Assembly (NCBI GenBank): GCA_025361105.1
Contig: JANYAW010000259.1
Span: forward strand, 1 to 25,389
Direction of reading: 5' to 3'
Length of the DNA: 25,389 nucleotides
Source: Rhodocyclaceae bacterium
GTDB taxonomy: Bacteria; Pseudomonadota; Gammaproteobacteria; Burkholderiales; Rhodocyclaceae
The notes under the pieces were generated by a model that saw only the letters and a program-made list of their open reading frames with translations, did not search any database and had not been told where the DNA came from. Of the stretch, positions 8,543 to 16,470 are shown one piece after another. The position numbers were made by a program, and so were the translations under genes. How positions within the stretch are numbered: the first letter of the stretch is position 1; every line of letters begins with the position of its first letter.

Positions 8543-9034
8543 ATGATTGACATTCTCGTTTACTTGTTTGAAAACTATCAGCCCGATGCCTGCCCGGCAC
8601 CTGCCGTGCTGACCAAAAAACTAACGGCCGCCGGCTTTGAAGCGGACGATATTTCGGCGGCATTGCACTGGCTCGACGGTTTGGGTGGTAGCGAAAATCT
8701 CGTGCCTATGGCACAGGGCACTGGCGCGATGCGGATTTACACCGCCGCCGAGCAAGACAAGCTCTCTACCGAAGCGCGTGGGTTTTTGGCTTTTCTTGAG
8801 CAAGCCGAAGCCATCGACTCTGTGCTGCGCGAAACAATTATCGAACGCGCGCTCGCGCTGCCTGCCGTAACTATTAGCGTGGATAGACTCAAGGTGATTG
8901 TGCTGGCGGTGGTGTGGCGGCGGCAACATGCGATTGATGCTTTGATTTTGGAAGAATTGCTCGCCGATGATGAGTTTGATGCAGATTTTGATTCACCCGC
9001 AGATGCTACCGTGATGCGAATTTTGCTGAACTAA
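8543..9034 (+). CDS. smg: Smg family protein (DUF494)
   Basis: 163 residues, the usual size. The N terminus MIDILVYLFENY and the middle and C-terminal pattern (RGFLAFLEQAEAIDSVLRETIIERALAL) match Smg/DUF494, a protein widespread in beta- and gammaproteobacteria and nearly always encoded downstream of dprA. Its biochemical role is not established to my knowledge. It is wholly cytoplasmic in appearance and acidic toward the C terminus. It starts two bases after the dprA stop, so translation is probably coupled. Confidence 0.9.
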   Translation: MIDILVYLFENYQPDACPAPAVLTKKLTAAGFEADDISAALHWLDGLGGSENLVPMAQGTGAMRIYTAAEQDKLSTEARGFLAFLEQAEAIDSVLRETIIERALALPAVTISVDRLKVIVLAVVWRRQHAIDALILEELLADDEFDADFDSPADATVMRILLN

Positions 9035-9094
9035 GTAGGCGGTTGCGGCTGCACCAGACACAAGCCCACGCCAGACCCGATTTGCTTTTTTTGA

Positions 9095-9122
9095 AGTGGC
9101 ACGCTTAAGATGCGCTGCCACT
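9095..9122. repeat. Imperfect hairpin between smg and topB
   Basis: The arms AGTGGCACGC and GCGCTGCCACT pair with one bulged base around a seven-base loop. It lies 43 bases before the topB start. No T-run follows on the plus strand, and on the minus strand it is followed by A-rich sequence, so it is not a canonical terminator. It could be an operator or mRNA leader structure for topB. The rest of 9035-9165 shows no clear promoter. Confidence 0.5.
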
Positions 9123-9165
9123 CTTGATCTCGAACGCCTGTTTTCTGACGGTTCAAACCAACAAA

Positions 9166-11787
9166 ATGACCAAGCAACTCATCATCGCCGAGAAACCTTC
9201 TGTCGCTGCCGACATCGCCAAAGCCTTGGGCGGCTTCACCAAAACGGGTGATTATTTCGAGAGCGAAAACTATGTGCTCTCGTCCGCGATCGGGCATTTG
9301 CTTGAGCTTGCCGTGCCCGAAGAATTCGATATCAAGCGCGGCAAATGGAGCTTCACCCATTTGCCAATGATTCCGCCGCACTTCGCGCTCAACCCAATTG
9401 AGCGTACGGCGGAACGTCTGCGTTTGCTCACTAAACTGATCAAACGCAAAGATGTGACCGGCTTGGTGAATGCCTGCGACGCGGGTCGCGAAGGCGAGCT
9501 GATTTTTCGTTACGTTGCTCAGCACGCGCAAGGCACCAAGCTGAATAAACCGGTGCGCCGTTTGTGGTTGCAGTCGATGACGGCCAGCGCAATCAAGGAT
9601 GGTTTCGCCCACTTACGTACCGACAAGGAAATGCTGCCATTGGCCGACGCAGCGCGCTGTCGCTCGGAAGCCGATTGGCTAATCGGTATCAATGGCACGC
9701 GCGCGATGACGGCCTTCAATTCCAAAGAAGGTGGTTTTTACAAAACACCAGTGGGCCGCGTACAAACCCCGACGCTGGCGATTATGGTCGAGCGCGAACG
9801 GCGAATAAAAAGCTTTGTCTCGCGTGATTATTGGGAAGTGGAAGGGGAATTTCAGTGCGTTGCAGGGACTTATCACGGACGTTGGTTTGATGAAAAATTC
9901 AAGAAACAGGATGACGAACACGCGCGTGCCGAACGCATTTGGACGCAGTCCGCGGCCGATGCCTTGCGCAAGAAATGCCTGGGCCAACACGCCACCGTAG
10001 AAGAAGAAAGCAAACCGAAAGTTGAAGCCTGTCCGATGTTGTACGACTTGACATCGTTGCAACGCGAAGCCAATGGACGCTTCGGATTTTCGGCCAAGAA
10101 CACACTTGGGTTAGCGCAAGCCTTATACGAAAAACACAAGGCATTGACCTATCCACGAACCGATGCACGCCACCTACCTGAGGACTACATTACCACCGTC
10201 AAGGCAACTCTAGGGGCAATGGCCGACACGCCGTACGCGAAATTCGCCAATACGATTTTGAAGAGCGGCTGGGTGCATCCCAACAAACGCATTTTCAATA
10301 ACGCCAAAATTTCCGATCACTTCGCCATTATTCCGACGGGGACTGAACCGAAGAATTTATCCGAGCCGGAACAAAAAATTTACGACTTGGTAACCAAGCG
10401 TTTTCTCGGCATATTTTTCCCTGCCGCCGAATACAACATCACTACGCGCATCACCCGTGTTGAAACCGAAGCCTTTAAGACCGAAGGCAAAGTGTTGGTT
10501 ACACCCGGCTGGCTTACGGTGTATGGAAAAGAATCGCAAGAAGACAGCGATGGAAAAAGCGAAAGCCCCAACTTGCCAGCGCTAGAAAAAAACGAACGCG
10601 TGTGGACCAAAGACGTAGAAATCAAAGCCAAAGCAACGCAACCGCCACCGCGATTTAGTGAGGCGACGCTACTCACCGCCATGGAGGGCGCAGGCAAATT
10701 GATTGAGGACGAAGAACTGCGCGAAGCCATGTCGGAGCGCGGTTTGGGCACGCCGGCGACGCGTGCGGCGACCATTGAAGGGCTAATTTTCGAAGAATAT
10801 TTGCATCGTAATGGGCGCGAATTGCAGCCGACCGCAAAGGCAACGACGTTGCTGTTTGCGCTCGAACAACTCAAGGTTGACGAGATTCGTTCGCCTGAAT
10901 TAACCGGCGAATGGGAATTCAAACTCAAGGAAATGGAACACGGACGACTCGGTCGCGACGAATTCATGGCCGAGATTTCTCAGCGCACAAAGTTGATGGT
11001 TGAGCGCATCAAAACCGGCGAATTTGCCGACCCGGATTTCGGCACCTTGAAAACACCTTGCCCGAAATGTGGCGCAAAAATTCACGAAGGCTACAAGCAT
11101 TTCACCTGCGAAAAATGTGACTACAAATTGTGGAAAGTCGTCGCCAGTCGCCAGTGGGAACCAGAGGAAATGGACGAGCTTTTGAGTAAGCGCGTGATCG
11201 GCCCGGTGCAAGGTTTTCGCAGCAAAATGGGGCGACCATTCGCGGCAATGATTAAGCTCAACGCCGAGCACGGCCCGGAATTTGATTTCGGCAATGGCGA
11301 GGGCGAAGGCGAAGCGGAGGAAGTTGATTTCTCGACGCAAGAATCTTTGGGTGCTTGCCCCAAATGTCAGAGCCGTGTGTTTGAACACGGCATGGCTTAT
11401 GTCTGTGAGAAGTCCGTCGGTCCCGCTAAAACCTGCGATTTCCGCTCCGGCAAAATTATATTGCAGCAGGAAATGGGTCGCGCAGAAATGCAAAAGCTGC
11501 TTGAAACAGGCAGAACCAGTTTGCTCAAAGGCTTTATCTCAAATCGCACCAAACGGAAATTTTCGGCGTTTTTGGTGCGCGATGCGGCGACTGGAAAAGT
11601 TGGCTTTGAGTTTGAAGCACGGGTGGCGAAACCCGGTGCCAAACCATCAGCGAAACTAGCGGCTGCCCCAGTTGGTGCTGACGGCACGCCTTTGAAAGCA
11701 ATGAAAACTAAAGCGCCAGTCAAGCTCAAGACGGCGGCTAAACCAAAAGCGGCAGCCAGGAAATCTGCGGCGAAAAAGAAGACGTGA
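9166..11787 (+). CDS. topB: DNA topoisomerase III (type IA)
   Basis: 873 residues. It cuts and passes single DNA strands to decatenate replication or recombination intermediates. The Toprim fold has Glu9 in AEKPSVA and the acidic NACDAGREGE site (Asp105, Glu109). The active-site tyrosine is Tyr329 in LTYPRTDARHLP, and GRVQTPTL (198-205) and RGLGTPATRAATIE are family landmarks. Beyond the core are two zinc-ribbon-like clusters starting at about Cys632 (CPKCG ... CEKC) and Cys731 (CPKCQ ... CEKS), the second irregular. The tail of about 60 residues is rich in Lys, Ala and Pro and would bind DNA non-specifically. The start at ATG 9166 gives MTKQLIIAEKPS directly; an upstream in-frame start would add 14 unrelated residues. 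This longer, zinc-bearing form is the usual betaproteobacterial neighbour of smg. Confidence 0.93.
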   Translation: MTKQLIIAEKPSVAADIAKALGGFTKTGDYFESENYVLSSAIGHLLELAVPEEFDIKRGKWSFTHLPMIPPHFALNPIERTAERLRLLTKLIKRKDVTGLVNACDAGREGELIFRYVAQHAQGTKLNKPVRRLWLQSMTASAIKDGFAHLRTDKEMLPLADAARCRSEADWLIGINGTRAMTAFNSKEGGFYKTPVGRVQTPTLAIMVERERRIKSFVSRDYWEVEGEFQCVAGTYHGRWFDEKFKKQDDEHARAERIWTQSAADALRKKCLGQHATVEEESKPKVEACPMLYDLTSLQREANGRFGFSAKNTLGLAQALYEKHKALTYPRTDARHLPEDYITTVKATLGAMADTPYAKFANTILKSGWVHPNKRIFNNAKISDHFAIIPTGTEPKNLSEPEQKIYDLVTKRFLGIFFPAAEYNITTRITRVETEAFKTEGKVLVTPGWLTVYGKESQEDSDGKSESPNLPALEKNERVWTKDVEIKAKATQPPPRFSEATLLTAMEGAGKLIEDEELREAMSERGLGTPATRAATIEGLIFEEYLHRNGRELQPTAKATTLLFALEQLKVDEIRSPELTGEWEFKLKEMEHGRLGRDEFMAEISQRTKLMVERIKTGEFADPDFGTLKTPCPKCGAKIHEGYKHFTCEKCDYKLWKVVASRQWEPEEMDELLSKRVIGPVQGFRSKMGRPFAAMIKLNAEHGPEFDFGNGEGEGEAEEVDFSTQESLGACPKCQSRVFEHGMAYVCEKSVGPAKTCDFRSGKIILQQEMGRAEMQKLLETGRTSLLKGFISNRTKRKFSAFLVRDAATGKVGFEFEARVAKPGAKPSAKLAAAPVGADGTPLKAMKTKAPVKLKTAAKPKAAARKSAAKKKT
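11668..11690. repeat. Dispersed repeat, partial copy E (topB tail)
   Basis: A 23-base segment that begins CCAGTTGGTGCTG and ends CACGCC matches 21 of 23 positions of the reverse-complemented copy in the nrtA leader. It encodes the start of the Lys/Ala-rich TopB tail (PVGADGTP). Confidence 0.45.
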
Positions 11788-11810
11788 TAACAAGCATCGA
11801 ATGACCGCCC

Positions 11811-12392
11811 ATGCACAGCGAGCAAGTCCGCGCGATTCTTGATTTCTGGTTTTTACCAACGCACGATGCAAATCACAATCGTTCGCGCGTTGAATGGTTT
11901 CGCAAGGACGACAAATTCGATGCGCAGATTCGCGAAAGGTTTGGCGATGCAATTGAACCTGCATTGGCGAACAGTGCCGTTGATGAAAGAAATGCCGATG
12001 AAATGCTCGGACAAATTCTCTTGCTTGATCAATTCACCCGCAATATCTTTCGCGGTACTGCGCGTGCATTTTCCGGCGATTCACTGGCATTGAAGTTGGC
12101 AATGGCAATGACCGATTCGGGTCTTGACCAAACCTTGCCGCCGATTCGACGCACCTTTGTCTACCTACCTTTCGAGCATGCCGAAGATTTGGCGATGCAG
12201 AAAAAATCAGTCGCCTTATTTAGTGCATTGCGGATTAGTGGTGCGGATTTTGAGAGTCAGCTCGACTACGCCCAGCGGCATTTCGATATTGTCCGTCGCT
12301 TCGGACGCTTCCCTCATCGCAATGCGATTCTTGGTCGCGCATCGACTTTGGACGAAACAGAATTTTTGACCCAGCCCGGTTCGTCGTTCTAA
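11811..12392 (+). CDS. DUF924 family protein
   Basis: 193 residues with the DUF924 landmarks: an N-terminal ILDFWF, then EWFRKDDKFDAQIRERFGDA, LGQILLLDQFTRNIFRGTARAF, and YLPFEHAEDLAMQ near residue 120. The family folds as an all-helical TPR-like bundle. No enzymatic function is established, though the conserved His/Asp/Glu residues are often noted. There is no signal peptide, so it is cytoplasmic. It begins 23 bases after topB and may belong to the same transcript. ATG 11811 is chosen because family similarity starts within the first ten residues. Confidence 0.88.
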   Translation: MHSEQVRAILDFWFLPTHDANHNRSRVEWFRKDDKFDAQIRERFGDAIEPALANSAVDERNADEMLGQILLLDQFTRNIFRGTARAFSGDSLALKLAMAMTDSGLDQTLPPIRRTFVYLPFEHAEDLAMQKKSVALFSALRISGADFESQLDYAQRHFDIVRRFGRFPHRNAILGRASTLDETEFLTQPGSSF

Positions 12393-12466
12393 ACCTCATT
12401 TCGCGTTAGCATGGCGAATCCCGCTTAATAACGGTGACGAAAATCTACCCATTAATGGAGTACGCC

Positions 12467-14560
12467 ATGAATCATTTCGCTGTGAAATTTGTCGGTCTTT
12501 CTCTGCTCGCATTCGCAGCGAATTCGCCTGCCTTCGCCACAAAGCCTCCCGCGGCGGTTGATGCAAAACGCCTCATCGCCGCTGATCAAGAGCCAGGCAA
12601 TTGGATGAGTCACGGGCGAACTTATTCTGAGCAACGCTTTAGCCCACTCGAGCAAATAAACGATAGCAATGTGTCGCGCCTTGGTCTTGCTTGGGCGCAT
12701 AAATTTGACGACGAACGCGGCGTGGAGACCACCCCGATTGTGGTCGATGGCGTGATGTACAGCAGCGGGCCGTGGAGCAAAGTGGTGGCACTCAATGCCA
12801 AGACCGGCGAAGTGCTATGGAAGTTTGATCCGAAGGTGGAAAAAGTTGTCGCCGCGAAAGGATGTTGCGATGTAGCGAATCGCGGTGTCGCGGTGTGGCA
12901 AGGAAAGGTTTTTGTCGGCAGTTATGACGGACGGCTAATTGCGCTCGATGCCAAAACCGGCAAGCAATTGTGGTCGACACTGACCGTGGATACCAAGCGC
13001 AGCTACACGATTAGCGGCGCGCCGCGCGTGGTCAACGGTCTGGTGTTGATTGGCAATGGCGGCGCTGAGCTTGGTGTGCGCGGCTATGTCTCGGCCTACG
13101 ACAGCAAGACCGGCAAGATGAAATGGCGTTTTTACACCGTGCCCGGCGATCCGAAAAAACCCTACGAAAACGACGCCATGAAGATGGCTGCCAAGACTTG
13201 GGACGGCGACCAGTATTACAAATGGGGCGGCGGCGGCACGGTATGGGATTCGATTTCCTACGACCCTGAACTCAATTTGATTTACCTTGGCGTCGGCAAT
13301 CCGTCGCCATGGAATCCGAGTGTCCGTAGCCCTGGTAACGGTGACAACTTGTTTATCTCATCTATCGTGGCCATCCGTCCCGACACGGGAAAATACGTTT
13401 GGCATTTCCAATTGGCGCCGCGCGACGGTTGGGATTACCCTGCGACCTCCCAAATTATTCAGGCCACTTTGCCGATTGATGGCAAGCCGCGTAAGGTGCT
13501 GATGCAAGTCCCCAAACATGGTTTTGTGTATGTCATCGACCGCGAAACCGGCAAATTGATTTCTGCCGAAAAGTACACAGAAGTGAATTGGGCCGACGGC
13601 TATAACCTGACCACCGGTCGACCGATCTTGACCGGCAAAGGTGATTATTCAAAAGAACCCAAGTTGGTCTATCCAGGCACACAAGGCGGGCATAACTGGC
13701 AACCGATTTCCTTCAGTCCGAAAAGCGGCTTGCTGTATTTTGGCGAAACCCGTTTGCCCACGCTGCACATCAATGATCCCGATGCAAAATTTCAGGATCA
13801 TGGACGGCGTTGGAATCTCGCCGAAAAAATTGTGATGCCGGAGACGCCACAGGAACTTGCTGAAATGACGGCCTTGGTCAGTTCCAGTCTGATCGGGTGG
13901 GATCCAGTCACGCAAAAGAAAGTCTGGCAAATACCGCATAAGATTCCTGTCAGCGGTGGCACGCTCTCAACCGCAGGCAACTTGGTGTTTCAAGGTACGT
14001 ATGACGGTCGGTTCGTCGCCTATGCCGATAAGACCGGCAAAACACTTTGGGAGTCCAATGCCCAAACCGGGGTGATGGCCGGGCCAATTAGTTACAGTGT
14101 TGATGGCGAACAATATGTGGCAGTTGGTGCGGGTCTCGGTGGTTCGTTTGGCGTTACCTTTGGCGAATTAGCCAAGGCCACCAACGTACCGACTATCAGC
14201 CGCATGCTGGTCTATAAACTCGATGGGAAAGCGACCTTACCGGCGCTTCCTGTGATTGCCAAGAAGGAGCTTGATCTGCCACCCATGCCGGGTATTGATG
14301 CGGTCAACAAAGGGCGAGAGTTGTTCAACAACCAGTGCGTTTTTTGTCACGGTGTTGCCGCTGTCAGCGGCGTAAGTTTCACACCCGACCTGCGCTACTT
14401 GAGCAAGGAAACCCGAGCGCAATTTGTCGGCATAGTTCTGGGCGGATTGCGTGCCGACAAAGGCATGCCGCATTTCCATATCCAGCTCACGCCTGAAGAA
14501 GTCAATCTGGTGCATGACTATTTGATCAAGCGGACGTATGATTTAAAAGACGGGAAATGA
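12467..14560 (+). CDS. PQQ-dependent quinohaemoprotein alcohol dehydrogenase
   Basis: 697 residues, periplasmic, with a signal peptide (about 1-24, ending AFA). The large N-terminal part is an eight-bladed beta-propeller of the methanol/alcohol dehydrogenase family. It has the vicinal disulphide Cys133-Cys134 in GCCD, calcium-site Glu201 and Asn278, and catalytic Asp323 in GWDYPATSQ. The second Asp two residues later, typical of lanthanide-dependent enzymes, is absent (Pro-Ala), so Ca2+ is expected. The C-terminal domain carries one c-type haem motif CVFCH (Cys624, Cys627, His628), which passes electrons onward. This is the type II quinohaemoprotein ADH layout oxidising alcohols or aldehydes. 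The ATG at 12467 has GGAG six bases before it; earlier in-frame starts (12434 GTG, 12455 ATG) would lengthen the leader. No partner cytochrome or PQQ biosynthesis genes lie nearby. Confidence 0.92.
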   Translation: MNHFAVKFVGLSLLAFAANSPAFATKPPAAVDAKRLIAADQEPGNWMSHGRTYSEQRFSPLEQINDSNVSRLGLAWAHKFDDERGVETTPIVVDGVMYSSGPWSKVVALNAKTGEVLWKFDPKVEKVVAAKGCCDVANRGVAVWQGKVFVGSYDGRLIALDAKTGKQLWSTLTVDTKRSYTISGAPRVVNGLVLIGNGGAELGVRGYVSAYDSKTGKMKWRFYTVPGDPKKPYENDAMKMAAKTWDGDQYYKWGGGGTVWDSISYDPELNLIYLGVGNPSPWNPSVRSPGNGDNLFISSIVAIRPDTGKYVWHFQLAPRDGWDYPATSQIIQATLPIDGKPRKVLMQVPKHGFVYVIDRETGKLISAEKYTEVNWADGYNLTTGRPILTGKGDYSKEPKLVYPGTQGGHNWQPISFSPKSGLLYFGETRLPTLHINDPDAKFQDHGRRWNLAEKIVMPETPQELAEMTALVSSSLIGWDPVTQKKVWQIPHKIPVSGGTLSTAGNLVFQGTYDGRFVAYADKTGKTLWESNAQTGVMAGPISYSVDGEQYVAVGAGLGGSFGVTFGELAKATNVPTISRMLVYKLDGKATLPALPVIAKKELDLPPMPGIDAVNKGRELFNNQCVFCHGVAAVSGVSFTPDLRYLSKETRAQFVGIVLGGLRADKGMPHFHIQLTPEEVNLVHDYLIKRTYDLKDGK

Positions 14561-14571
14561 TTTTGTTAACG

Positions 14572-14600
14572 AAAAAACCCGGCATTCGCCGGGTTTTTTT
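14572..14600. terminator. Bidirectional intrinsic terminator
   Basis: A CCCGGC/GCCGGG stem with loop ATTC is flanked by six A on the left and seven T on the right. It works in both directions and lies between the convergent alcohol dehydrogenase and rhlE genes. Confidence 0.95.
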
Positions 14601-14614
14601 GGCCCAACCGAAGA

Positions 14615-15937
14615 CTAGCGTTGCCGCTGACCGCTGTGATAGGTCGCACCAGCGGGCTTGCCGCCGCCCGAACGTGGCGCATGACCGGCACGCGGCGGGT
14701 GGCTGCGACCAGCAGGGCTGGAGCGCGGTTTTTCACCGTTACGCGACGGTGAAGAACGCCGCACGGGGGTTGCCACTTTCGGCGTCGGTCGGGTTTGCTG
14801 CGGCTCAAAACCGGGCATCACGGATGAATCCAATTCACGCTTGAGCAGACGCTCGATGTCGCGCAATTGAATCCGCTCATCAAGACTGACGAACGACAAC
14901 GCTTCACCGCTGGAACCGGCACGACCGGTGCGGCCGATGCGATGAATGTAATCTTCCGGCACATGCGGCAACTCAAAATTCACCACCCGCGGCAAGGAAT
15001 CAATGTCGATGCCACGTGCCGCGATATCGGTCGCCACCAAGGCCGCCAAGCGGCCTGATTTGAAGTCAGCCAAGGCGCGAGTACGTGCGCCTTGTGTTTT
15101 GTTGCCGTGCAAGGCAGCGGTCTTTACACCCGATTGCTCAAGCTTCTTGGCCAGCGCATCGGCGCCGTGCTTGGTGCGGCAAAAAATCAGCGTTTGATGC
15201 CAACCATGCTGCTCAAACAAGTGCAGCAGCAAATCCTTTTTCTTGTCCTGATCGCAACGTATCACCGATTGCGAAACCATCTCGGCAGGCGCATTGCGAC
15301 GCGCTACTTCAACCAAGGCGGGATTGCGCAATACGGCGTGCGCCAGATCGCGTACCTCGGGTGCAAAGGTGGCCGAGAACAACAGTGTCTGCCGATCTTT
15401 TGGGCACTTGGCGATGATCTTGCGAATATCGTTGATGAAGCCCATGTCGAACATACGATCGGCTTCGTCAAGCACCAGCGTTTGAATCTTGCCCAAATCG
15501 ACGTTGCGATTGCCCATATGGTCAAGCAAACGGCCCGGCGTGGCGACCAGAATATCGATCCCGCGACGCAGCGCGCCGACCTGCGGAACAATGCTCACGC
15601 CACCAAACACGGCCAGACTTTTCAGTCCGGTGTGTTTGCCATATACCTTGACACTTTCAAGCACTTGCGCCGCCAGCTCACGAGTGGGTACTAGCACCAA
15701 CACCCGTGGTGCGATTTTGCTTTGCGACGGATTGAGCGCTGTGCTCATCAAGCGATGCAGGATGGGCAGCACAAAGGCCGCAGTTTTTCCTGTGCCGGTT
15801 TGGGCGAGACCTTCGAGGTCGCGACCAGCCAGTACGTGGGGAATTGCCTGCGCCTGAATCGGCGTTGGCGTGTCATAACCCTGCTCGCCAACGGCGCGCA
15901 GAATCTCGGCCGACAGGCCAAGTTCATTGAACAACAT
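14615..15937 (-). CDS. rhlE: DEAD-box RNA helicase, RhlE type
   Basis: 440 residues. An ATP-dependent RNA helicase for ribosome assembly and RNA turnover. All the helicase motifs are visible: Q motif (GYDTPTPIQAQAIP, about 20-33), Walker A AQTGTGKT, PTRELA, TPGRL, DEAD, SAT, then ARGIDI and HRIGRTGRAG. The C-terminal 60-70 residues are basic and rich in Arg, Ser, Pro and Gly, as in RhlE, and bind RNA. The start MLFNELGLSAEIL at 15937 has AGAGG nine bases upstream; an open frame further upstream is leader. The mRNA leader seems long (about 140 bases) with a strong hairpin (see that entry). Confidence 0.92.
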   Translation of the reverse strand: MLFNELGLSAEILRAVGEQGYDTPTPIQAQAIPHVLAGRDLEGLAQTGTGKTAAFVLPILHRLMSTALNPSQSKIAPRVLVLVPTRELAAQVLESVKVYGKHTGLKSLAVFGGVSIVPQVGALRRGIDILVATPGRLLDHMGNRNVDLGKIQTLVLDEADRMFDMGFINDIRKIIAKCPKDRQTLLFSATFAPEVRDLAHAVLRNPALVEVARRNAPAEMVSQSVIRCDQDKKKDLLLHLFEQHGWHQTLIFCRTKHGADALAKKLEQSGVKTAALHGNKTQGARTRALADFKSGRLAALVATDIAARGIDIDSLPRVVNFELPHVPEDYIHRIGRTGRAGSSGEALSFVSLDERIQLRDIERLLKRELDSSVMPGFEPQQTRPTPKVATPVRRSSPSRNGEKPRSSPAGRSHPPRAGHAPRSGGGKPAGATYHSGQRQR

Positions 15938-16020
15938 TTTGAAATACCTCTGGAACCGACCACCTTGTCGCGTTGCGAATAAGGCCAGTCCGGACGGAAC
16001 TCGTTGAGGGTAAAACCGGA

Positions 16021-16039
16021 GAGCAACCGAATGTTGCTC
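16021..16039 (-). promoter_or_regulatory. Perfect hairpin in rhlE 5' leader
   Basis: GAGCAAC and GTTGCTC form a perfect 7-bp stem with a five-base loop, 84 bases upstream of the rhlE ATG. It would be transcribed if the promoter is the one proposed at 16084-16092. It is not followed by a convincing U-run, so it is more likely an mRNA structure than a terminator. Confidence 0.5.
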
Positions 16040-16083
16040 ATCAGGCACAACCGGGGACTGAAGCTCGGCTGCGAAGAGCGCGC

Positions 16084-16092
16084 AGTCTAGCA
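16084..16092 (-). promoter_or_regulatory. Possible extended -10 promoter for rhlE
   Basis: On the minus strand TGCTAGACT matches an extended -10 (TGn followed by a TATAAT-like hexamer). No good -35 is visible. It would give a leader of about 140 bases for rhlE. Confidence 0.35.
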
Positions 16093-16163
16093 CAGGTGAC
16101 GGGTGGGTTGTTGCAGTGCGGGAGTTGAGCGTAAACTACGCGCCTCGCTTAGGGAGATGGTCA

Positions 16164-16421
16164 ATGGAAAACGAGAAGACTTACTGGTTTCCGGCTAAAA
16201 CTTACGGCTGGGGATGGGGATTGCCAAACCGCTGGCAAGGCTGGGTGGTTATGGCAGTTTTTGTAGTGATGCTGATCGGCGGGGGAGTTTTCCTTTTGTC
16301 TGACTCGGTGGGCGTTGCGGGTAATATATTTGTCGCTTATGCAAGCTTACTATTCACACTCCTCGTAGCGGTGTGCTGGCTCAAAGGCGAACCGCCTGGC
16401 TGGCACTGGGGAGACAAGTAA
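16164..16421 (+). CDS. Small two-helix membrane protein
   Basis: 85 residues. The N-terminal cytoplasmic-looking part is rich in aromatics: YWFPAKTYGWGWGLP. Two membrane segments follow (about 27-44 and 51-68), then a short tail WLKGEPPGWHWGDK. Similar small proteins with a WFPAK-x-YGWGWG opening occur in many proteobacteria as uncharacterised membrane proteins; I know of no function. The start at 16164 has GGGAG about eight bases upstream. It lies between the divergent rhlE gene and the TonB receptor, 49 bases before the latter, and may be its own unit. Confidence 0.75.
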   Translation: MENEKTYWFPAKTYGWGWGLPNRWQGWVVMAVFVVMLIGGGVFLLSDSVGVAGNIFVAYASLLFTLLVAVCWLKGEPPGWHWGDK

Positions 16422-16470
16422 GAGCCAAGGAATATATCTGGCATTGTCGTGGAATTTTTATGCAATACCA

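Noticed and set aside
15938..16093. N-terminal extension of the RhlE frame
   Set aside because: RhlE family similarity begins at ATG 15937, which has its own ribosome site; the extra codons cover the leader hairpin.
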